In this document: one piece after another, positions 15,880-21,768 of the stretch
Position numbering within the stretch: the first letter of the stretch is position 1
Layout: every line of letters starts with the position of its first letter
Assembly (NCBI GenBank): GCA_947474205.1
Contig: CANJIC010000004.1
Coordinates: 1-21,768, forward strand
DNA length: 21,768 nt
Reading direction: 5' to 3'
Source of the DNA: Planctomycetaceae bacterium
GTDB lineage: Bacteria > Planctomycetota > Phycisphaerae > Phycisphaerales > SM1A02
Translations under genes and position numbers: made by a program
Notes under the pieces: generated by a model
Told to the model about the DNA's origin: nothing
What the model saw: the letters and a program-made list of their open reading frames with translations, nothing else
Database searches by the model: none

Positions 15880-16950
15880 ATGAAGAAAAATAGAATGCAC
15901 TTGCACGAATTCACCACATGTCCAATTCAATTTGTGTCATGGGCGGCGTGCGCGAGTTCTCTATGCGCGTGCGCCAGTATTTCACCGGTGACAAATCCAA
16001 CAGCCACCGCTGCCAACACCGGCGTTGCTTCAAGCGCCGCCGCGGCAACCGCATCCGGCACCAACGCAACCGTGGACAAGCAGGCATCCGCGCTTGCAGC
16101 GACACCAGTTGTGGTGCGTCCGCCCGCGTTGTGGGATGGAAGCGCGGTGACGTGGGAGGAGTTGCGACCACTGTTGGCGGAGCGCGCCGGCGCGTCCATC
16201 TTGGAGGAACTTTTTCTTGAGCGGCAATTGGATCGCATGGTGACGGCGCGAAGCAAAATGGTGTCGCAGGAACTTCTTGACGCCGAAGAGCGCGAACTTG
16301 TTGCGTCGTTGTCGGACGATCCGGCGCGGGCCATGGTGCTGCTGAATGAATTGCGCGCGGCGCAAGGATTGGGCGAAAAGCGCTGGAAATCATTGCTAAA
16401 ACGCAATGCCGCCATGCGCTTGCTGGTGCAGGATGATGTGAAAGTAACACCGGACGCAATTGAAGCGGTGATTGACGCGCAGCACGGCGCGCGTCGCCAA
16501 TGTCGAGTGATGGCGCTGCCAAATTTGGACAGTTGCGCCAAGGCCCGCATGCGGCTTGACGCTGGCGAACCCTTTGGTGAAGTCGCAGCCGACATGAGCA
16601 CTGATCGATCCGCGGCGCGTGGCGGCTTGGTGTTGCCAGTGAGCCGGCTTGATCCAAGTTGGCCAAGTTCGTTTCGCCAAACATTATGGTCGCTGCAAAA
16701 AGGAAAAGTGAGCTCGCCTGTGTTGATCGACAATGGCTACGTGTTCATACGCTTTGAAGATGAAATTGCTGGCGACCCGGAGAAGGCAATGCAAGCCAAG
16801 TCTGGCGCGGAGCGCGCTGTGCGCCGCGGTCAAGAGCGAATTTTAATGGAGAACTTGGCCAAGCAACTTCGTCAAGCGCAACGCAACGTGACCATCTTTG
16901 ACGACTCGATTTTGAACGTTTGGACCCGCGTCAAGAACGCAGCTCGGTAA
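15880..16950 (+). CDS. Parvulin-type peptidyl-prolyl isomerase lipoprotein
   Basis: A 356-residue protein from the ATG at 15880; the frame is open from 15772, but a start there would overlap the divergent gene and bury the export signal. The N-terminus carries a short hydrophobic stretch and a possible lipobox ('SLCAC', Cys31). After an Ala/Thr-rich linker, residues about 85-200 resemble the SurA-type chaperone region ('GASILEELFLERQLDRMV', 'VSQELLDAEERELVASL'). Residues about 207-295 resemble a PpiC/parvulin domain ('AARGGLVLPVSRLDPSW', 'QTLWSLQKGKVSSPVLIDNG', 'YVFIRFEDE'). Such proteins help outer-membrane or secreted proteins fold in the periplasm. Its last 20 bases overlap the 3' end of the convergent lptG-like gene. 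Catalytic activity is not certain because the parvulin active-site residues are only partly recognisable. Confidence 0.8.
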   Translation: MKKNRMHLHEFTTCPIQFVSWAACASSLCACASISPVTNPTATAANTGVASSAAAATASGTNATVDKQASALAATPVVVRPPALWDGSAVTWEELRPLLAERAGASILEELFLERQLDRMVTARSKMVSQELLDAEERELVASLSDDPARAMVLLNELRAAQGLGEKRWKSLLKRNAAMRLLVQDDVKVTPDAIEAVIDAQHGARRQCRVMALPNLDSCAKARMRLDAGEPFGEVAADMSTDRSAARGGLVLPVSRLDPSWPSSFRQTLWSLQKGKVSSPVLIDNGYVFIRFEDEIAGDPEKAMQAKSGAERAVRRGQERILMENLAKQLRQAQRNVTIFDDSILNVWTRVKNAAR

Positions 16951-18052
16951 GTCGATACGCCGCCAAAGGCAGCAACAATGCGAAGGGAATGGCGGCCGCG
17001 ATTGGAATAGTGAGGCCATCAGTTGGAACCAGCAACATGACCGCGGCGCCAATCATGGCGGGAATGGAAAACGCGGCGGCACGCACGCTTTGAACCAACA
17101 TGTTGCATGGTTCGCGTCGCAAGAAAAATGGAATGGTGGCCGCAAGAACCAGAAGATTTGCCAAAGGTCCAATGAAACGCGCGCAGAGAAGGCGAACGCC
17201 TTGATTTTGATTGTCGCCACCACGGCCCATGAGTTCGAACACTTGGCTCGTGGAAAGCATTGGGCCGTACAAGCGATAGCGGCGGCTTAAAATAAGTTCG
17301 GGACCCAAGTCGGATTCAAGCTGATCCACGCTTGATGTGAAGGATGCCTTTTGTTGCGCCGTATCTCCAGGCTTCAAGGGCTGGATCGCCGCGCCATTGG
17401 TGAGCATCCACTTCTTGTCCTGCGCATTCCATGTGGCGCTGGTCGCGCTGATGCGGCGCGTGGCGTTCCCTTTTTCATCGCGCTCAATCGCCACAAGTCC
17501 AGTGGCGGTGTTGAGCGCTGGATCAAAGCTTGTGGCTTGAATGAGCGTGCCACGCCCATCGCGAGTCAATGGAATTGGAAATTGACTCACGGTGTCGTAC
17601 TTCAAGCCGCTGTGATCGCGCACCAGGCGCGCCGCAAGATTTGGAAGAATGAGTTCTTGATTCACAAATTGCAAACACTGAAGCGCGCCGGCGGCAAGTA
17701 GCAACACATACGCCAAGCGGCGAAGCTTGACGCCCGACGCCATGAGCGCGGTGAGTTCACGGTTGCGATGCATTTGCGCAACGGCGAAACCCATTGCGCC
17801 AATGGAGACAAATCCAAGCATGAACTGGAAGAATTGAAAGATGCGCGGGCCGTGAAAATCAAGAACCATCATCATGAAGGCGACAACTCGAGAGCCGTAC
17901 TTTCCCGCCGCCACGGCGGTGTCGGCCGCGTCCAAAAAGCGAGACGCTTGAATAACAACATCCACGCTTACGCCAAAAACATAGAGCGCCGCGCCTAAAA
18001 GAACGAAGTTCACCAGGAAGCGGGCCGCGACATATCGATCAATGATCTTCAT
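16931..18052 (-). CDS. lptG: LptG-like permease (YjgP/YjgQ family)
   Basis: A 373-residue inner-membrane protein of the LptF/LptG family. These pair with the ATPase LptB to extract LPS from the inner membrane and pass it to LptC/LptA. The N-terminus has the family start 'MKIIDRYVAARFLVNFVLLG'; a first membrane bundle (to about residue 130) includes 'MHRNRELTALMASGVKLRRL', the coupling-helix region contacting LptB, and 'FVNQELILPNLA'. A periplasmic beta-jellyroll region follows (about 135-285), then three C-terminal membrane helices. It is full length. Translation probably couples to the upstream lptF-like gene, whose stop is 3 bp before this ATG. F versus G is assigned by the family N-terminus and gene order, so it is somewhat uncertain. 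lptB, lptA and lptC are not in the window. Confidence 0.85.
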   Translation of the reverse strand: MKIIDRYVAARFLVNFVLLGAALYVFGVSVDVVIQASRFLDAADTAVAAGKYGSRVVAFMMMVLDFHGPRIFQFFQFMLGFVSIGAMGFAVAQMHRNRELTALMASGVKLRRLAYVLLLAAGALQCLQFVNQELILPNLAARLVRDHSGLKYDTVSQFPIPLTRDGRGTLIQATSFDPALNTATGLVAIERDEKGNATRRISATSATWNAQDKKWMLTNGAAIQPLKPGDTAQQKASFTSSVDQLESDLGPELILSRRYRLYGPMLSTSQVFELMGRGGDNQNQGVRLLCARFIGPLANLLVLAATIPFFLRREPCNMLVQSVRAAAFSIPAMIGAAVMLLVPTDGLTIPIAAAIPFALLLPLAAYRLTELRS

Positions 18053-18055
18053 GGA

Positions 18056-19696
18056 TTAATTTCTCGCCAACTGTCGCAGCGCATACATGGAGCATAAAAG
18101 CAGGATGGCGTTACCCGACCATGAAACAATGACGCCCCACACCACGTTGTCCGCGCGAATAACTTGCTGACCGCCGGCGATCATGACAATGTTCAGGATG
18201 CCGGGGATGAACGCAATGAGATACATGGTGAGTGGAAGGCTGTTGCGTTTCCACGCGGCAAGCGATGCGCCCAATAAAATAATTAGTGGCGCGGACCAGG
18301 CCAACGCCGCGCGTTGACAGAGATGCGAGAACGCGTCGACATCGACACCATTCATGATTTTGAACAATTTGGTCAATGAAGAAGATCCTGCCACTTGAAT
18401 GGACTTTGGAATAGTGGAGTCGGCCTTGCTCAGTTCGTTCACGTGCGGAGCAAGTTGGATAAATTCAATCTTGGAAATAGTGCTTGTGGAGCAAGGCGCG
18501 GCGCTCAGACCGCGAATTCGCGCGGGCCAACGCGAGGCCAGTCCTTCGGAGCGCAGCAAATCCTTGGCGCGCGGCGCGGTCGCGATGAGATCAACGCGAC
18601 CAACGCTGACATCCTCCGTATCAAATGGCATGACCACTTGAGAACAGACCGCCTCGCGAATGGGCTTGGCGCGATCAAGCTCAACAATGCGAATTGTGGT
18701 GGCGGGACTTTTGGGCAAAATGACGTCATTTCCCAGCGTTCCGCCCTCTATTCGATAGGAGCGCCGACCGCCCTCCTCGACCAGTTCAACCTTGCCAAAA
18801 GTTTCAAGCTCACGCGCGATGCACTGCCAGACTTGCGCGCGCGTAAGCGCCAACAGAACGGCTTGACGCGCGGGTTGCACTTCGATGTGGTTGGGCAAAT
18901 CATTGCGGACATCTTGCAACTCAAAATAAGTCATGCTCTTGGCGTCGGCCTCTAGGGCGCGGCCCAATTGAACAGCCTGCGGCTGCGCGGTGGGAACAAA
19001 AACCACGGTGCCATCGGCGGCGTTGAAACCAGAACCATTGGTCATGGCCAATTTCATAATGACACCTTCGCGACCGCGATGCACATCCACCGTGGCGAAC
19101 TCGCTGGTGAATTCCGTGACGGGTTGACCCGCGCCATTTTTTTGAATGGCCGCGACGCCTTGCAACAGAAGCCGCTGCTCGGCGCCATTGTCCGGAGGAA
19201 CTGGATCAACCGTGGCCGTGTCCGCGTAAATACTGATTTGACCAACTTCAAGCGCCTCGCCACGAGAGACCGCGGAAAGAAAAATACTTGTGGCGTCTTG
19301 GGCGAGCATGTCCTGCATGCGTCCCCAAAAGCGCGGAACAATGGTGTGCAGCAAAATAAACATGCCCACAAGAAGCGCCAAGCCAACCGCAATGATGGGC
19401 GCGAAGATGGTTCGATAGCGCATGCCACTGGTGCTCATGGCCACCAATTCGTTGTCGGCGGCGAATCGATGAAGCACCAAAGTTGCCGCAAAACCCGCTG
19501 AAAATGGCAAGGCGAACTGCAGCATTGGAATCATGGCAAGCGCCACATATTTCACAACGCTGCCAGAGCCAAGCGAGCTATCCGCCAGCGGCTTAATGGC
19601 CGCGCCAAATGCCACCACCACCACAATGACCGTGGTGGTCAACAGCAGAACCCGCAAAAGTTCCGCCGTCATGTGTCTCCACAAAATCCATGGCAT
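18056..19696 (-). CDS. lptF: LptF-like permease with enlarged periplasmic domain
   Basis: A 546-residue member of the LptF/LptG permease family, expected to form the LPS-extracting heterodimer with the protein encoded next. N-terminal helices ('MPWILWRHMTAELLRVLLL', then 'ALPFSAGFAATLVLHRFAAD') are followed by the family segment 'NELVAMSTSGMRYRTIFAPI', matching the LptB-coupling region. Three C-terminal helices begin near residue 465 ('RAALAWSAPLIILLGASLAA'). The periplasmic part between them spans about 340 residues, about twice that of the partner, so the protein is far longer than the usual 360-400. An ATG at 19672 has a better ribosome binding site (GGAG, 4 nt away) than 19696, but the longer start matches the family N-terminus better. 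It begins 30 bp after the response-regulator stop codon. Confidence 0.83.
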   Translation of the reverse strand: MPWILWRHMTAELLRVLLLTTTVIVVVVAFGAAIKPLADSSLGSGSVVKYVALAMIPMLQFALPFSAGFAATLVLHRFAADNELVAMSTSGMRYRTIFAPIIAVGLALLVGMFILLHTIVPRFWGRMQDMLAQDATSIFLSAVSRGEALEVGQISIYADTATVDPVPPDNGAEQRLLLQGVAAIQKNGAGQPVTEFTSEFATVDVHRGREGVIMKLAMTNGSGFNAADGTVVFVPTAQPQAVQLGRALEADAKSMTYFELQDVRNDLPNHIEVQPARQAVLLALTRAQVWQCIARELETFGKVELVEEGGRRSYRIEGGTLGNDVILPKSPATTIRIVELDRAKPIREAVCSQVVMPFDTEDVSVGRVDLIATAPRAKDLLRSEGLASRWPARIRGLSAAPCSTSTISKIEFIQLAPHVNELSKADSTIPKSIQVAGSSSLTKLFKIMNGVDVDAFSHLCQRAALAWSAPLIILLGASLAAWKRNSLPLTMYLIAFIPGILNIVMIAGGQQVIRADNVVWGVIVSWSGNAILLLCSMYALRQLARN

Positions 19697-19726
19697 GATG
19701 AAATGTGACTTGGTCTGCGCAACGCG

Positions 19727-21103
19727 CTAGCGAAGTCCGTACTCCTTTAATTTTCGATAGAGCGTGCGCTCTCCAATGCCCAACATTTGCGCGGTCTGCT
19801 CGCGGTTGCCTTGCGTGAGCGCCAAAGTTTGGCGGATAGCTTCCTTCTCCAACTTGTCCAAGCCCACGCCAGCGAAACTGCCAACGTTGCCGCCGCTGTC
19901 ATTGTCGCTGGAGCGAATGTCATCTGGAATATCCACAAGATCAATTTCGCTTTTGTTGCATGTCACCACAATGCGGTGCATGAGATTGAGCAACTCGCGC
20001 ACATTGCCCGGCCAGTCGTAGGCGGTGAGCCGCATCATGGCGGGTTGGGAAACACCAAGGCGTGGCCGACCAAGTTCCGCGCACCACTTGCCCACGGCGT
20101 GCGTGACCAAGCGCGGAATATCCTCGCGGCGCTCGCGCAGAGATGGAATGTTGATCTCCACGCCCTTGAGGCGGAAATACAAATCTTGGCGGAAACGCCC
20201 GTCATTAGAGCGATTTTTTAAATCCTGATTGGTGGCGCTGATGAAGCGCACATCGGCCTTGCGCGGATCGTTGGCGCCAAGGCGAATGAGCTCGCCAGTT
20301 TCCAACACGCGCAATAATTTGGGCTGCATGGACAAAGGCATGTCGCCAATTTCGTCCAGAAAAAGCGTGCCCTTGTCGGCGTATTCAAACACGCCCTCAC
20401 GATCGCGGTCGGCGCCGGTGAAAGCGCCGCGCACATGGCCAAACAATTGATCCTCTAAAAGTGTTTCACTTTGACCCGCGGCGTTGAACGTTGCGAAGCG
20501 GCGGTCCTTGCGCTTTGAATGTTTATGAATGGCGCTGGCGACAAGCTCCTTGCCCGTGCCGCTTTCTCCAGTGATTAAAACTGGAATTGTGCTGGGCGCA
20601 ATTTGGCGGATGGTGGCAATGACTTGGCGAATGGCCGCGGACTCTCCAATGATTCCTTCAAAGCCATAGGCGGCGTCCACTTGGCCGCGCAAACTTGAAT
20701 TTTGATGGCGCAGCAACACGGTCTCGGCGGCGCGCTGCACAATATTTCGAAACACAACCACGTCCAGCGGTTTCTCGATGAAGTCGTAGGCGCCACCTTG
20801 CAGCGCGGCCTTGGCGGTTGGAACATCGCCGTGGGCGGTAACCAAAATAGTTTCGGCGTCTGGCTGATGGGTCTTGGCCAGTTTCAAAACATCAAGGCCG
20901 CTGGTGGGCGTGTCCATGACCAGATCGGTGACAATCACGTCGAAATTGCCGTTGCGCAGCTCATTTTCCGCTTGCGCCAGATTGTGGACCGTGGTGCAAA
21001 TGTGACCGGGTCGCTTCAAAGCGTCCGCCATGGTTTGGGCGTGCTCGACCTCGTCGTCGATAAGTAAAACTTGAGCGCGCAATGGAGCAGCCGATTCCGT
21101 CAT
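19727..21103 (-). CDS. NtrC-type sigma-54-dependent response regulator
   Basis: A 458-residue three-domain activator from the ATG at 21103; an in-frame ATG at 21160 would add 19 basic residues outside the receiver fold. Receiver domain (about 10-125): 'LLIDDE' acidic pocket, phospho-acceptor Asp60 in 'VIVTDLVMD', 'VTAHGD', and Lys in 'FIEKPL'. AAA+ domain (about 150-385): Walker A 'GESGTGKE', 'GAFTGAD' sigma-54 contact loop intact, Walker B 'GTLFLDEIGD', and an arginine-finger region 'FRQDLYFRL'. C-terminal Fis-type helix-turn-helix: 'GNREQTAQMLGIGERTLYRK'. All key motifs are present, so it should be active on sigma-54 promoters. No histidine kinase is next to it; the lptF/lptG-like genes follow on the same strand and may share its transcript. 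murC diverges 100 bp away. Confidence 0.93.
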   Translation of the reverse strand: MTESAAPLRAQVLLIDDEVEHAQTMADALKRPGHICTTVHNLAQAENELRNGNFDVIVTDLVMDTPTSGLDVLKLAKTHQPDAETILVTAHGDVPTAKAALQGGAYDFIEKPLDVVVFRNIVQRAAETVLLRHQNSSLRGQVDAAYGFEGIIGESAAIRQVIATIRQIAPSTIPVLITGESGTGKELVASAIHKHSKRKDRRFATFNAAGQSETLLEDQLFGHVRGAFTGADRDREGVFEYADKGTLFLDEIGDMPLSMQPKLLRVLETGELIRLGANDPRKADVRFISATNQDLKNRSNDGRFRQDLYFRLKGVEINIPSLRERREDIPRLVTHAVGKWCAELGRPRLGVSQPAMMRLTAYDWPGNVRELLNLMHRIVVTCNKSEIDLVDIPDDIRSSDNDSGGNVGSFAGVGLDKLEKEAIRQTLALTQGNREQTAQMLGIGERTLYRKLKEYGLR

Positions 21104-21203
21104 GCGTCGATTGTACGGAGAATGCGCGCGAAGGCGGCGAAGCAAGCGCAATAAAAACATTGGGTTTTAACCCCGCATGCCCCGCTCTGCCGATGGTGAG
21201 TTC

Positions 21204-21768
21204 ATGGCGCAAATCACACAATTCAGGCACGAACAATCCGCAAAAGTTCCTACGATGATTGGCGTGAAGAACGATCCGCTATGCGAGTGGTTTTCCAATA
21301 CGAACGGATTGCAAGGTCGGCGGATTTGGCTTGTTGGCGCTGGCGGCACTGGCGTAAGCGGACTGGCGCGCTTGCTCAAAAAGCGCGCGGCCATGGTGAG
21401 CGGCGGCGATAGCGAAGCCAGTCCCGCGGTGAAGGCGCTGCAGGCGGAAGGATTTGAAATTTCAGTTGGTGAGACAGAGGATCTTCCAGCCAATTGCGAA
21501 TTGGTGATCGCCACGGCCGCCGCAAAATCTGATCACCCGCAACTGGTCGCGGCGGTGAAAAGAAATATTCCTGTGCGCAGTTACGCGCAGGCGCTTGGCT
21601 TGTTGCAACTTGGACACACCGCGGTGTGTGTTGCCGGAACCCACGGCAAGAGCACCACCACATGCATGTTGACATGGTGTTTGTTGCACGCAGGATTTGA
21701 TCCAGGATTTATTGCTGGCGCCACATGCGCTTCATTGGGCGGAAGCGCGCGCGCCGGCGCGGCCATTC
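21204..21768 (+). CDS. murC: UDP-N-acetylmuramate-L-alanine ligase MurC, N-terminal part
   Basis: The first 188 codons of MurC, which adds L-alanine to UDP-MurNAc with ATP in the cytoplasm, the first peptide step of peptidoglycan synthesis. The gene runs off the right edge. The N-terminal Rossmann domain starts with 'IWLVGAGGTGVSGLARLL' (about 41-58), and the ATP-binding loop of Mur ligases is seen as 'VAGTHGKSTTT' (about 143-153). An alternative is the related Mpl recycling ligase, but the GTGVSGLARLL pattern favours MurC. The ATG at 21204 is preferred because GGTGAG lies 4 nt upstream; an ATG at 21177 is also in frame, directly after a stop. It diverges from the NtrC-type regulator. Confidence 0.88.
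   Translation, partial: MAQITQFRHEQSAKVPTMIGVKNDPLCEWFSNTNGLQGRRIWLVGAGGTGVSGLARLLKKRAAMVSGGDSEASPAVKALQAEGFEISVGETEDLPANCELVIATAAAKSDHPQLVAAVKRNIPVRSYAQALGLLQLGHTAVCVAGTHGKSTTTCMLTWCLLHAGFDPGFIAGATCASLGGSARAGAAI

Overview
The window looks like a stretch of chromosome from a free-living Gram-negative bacterium of roughly even base composition. It carries outer-membrane and LPS-transport genes (lptF/lptG-like permeases, a beta-barrel protein, two lipoproteins) and peptidoglycan synthesis (murC). It also has a csrA-fliW flagellar regulatory pair, a hopanoid radical-SAM enzyme (hpnH), and an ECF sigma factor paired with a membrane protein whose outer part resembles the planctomycete H-X9-DG/pseudopilin-like proteins. 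Together these suggest a planctomycete-like (possibly Phycisphaerae) host, but that assignment is an inference. No insertion sequence, phage gene, CRISPR array, tRNA or rRNA was seen. No gene-free stretch exceeds about 140 bases.

Layout. (1) Bases 1-6473, minus strand: an envelope and sensing cluster read from right to left. It comprises an outer-membrane barrel protein, an overlapping lipoprotein, a very large secreted FecR-domain protein and a CHASE2-domain sensor that runs off the left edge. (2) 6574-8505: citrate synthase (minus) diverging from a standalone trpF (plus). (3) 8604-9737: hpnH (minus), with no other hopanoid genes nearby. (4) 9868-11462: ECF sigma factor with a translationally coupled membrane partner, closed by a terminator. 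(5) 11522-12246: rpmI-rplT with its own promoter and a strong terminator, but no infC. (6) 12299-13088, minus: fliW then csrA. The fliW leader holds two hairpins with GGA in the loop, one of which contains the fliW ribosome binding site. (7) 13223-16950: three tightly packed genes on alternating strands (a GT-C-type membrane protein, a secreted protein of unknown function, a parvulin-type PPIase lipoprotein), with overlapping 3' ends. (8) 16931-21103, minus: an NtrC-type response regulator followed by an lptF-like and an lptG-like permease. (9) 21204 to the right edge: the start of murC, divergent from the regulator.

Functional themes are envelope construction and sensing (LptF/LptG, MurC, PPIase, barrel protein, FecR/CHASE2) and regulation (ECF pair, NtrC-type regulator, CsrA/FliW). 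The least ordinary items are the putative CsrA target in the fliW leader, the barrel/lipoprotein/FecR/CHASE2 cluster, and the sigma factor partner with a pseudopilin-like outer domain.
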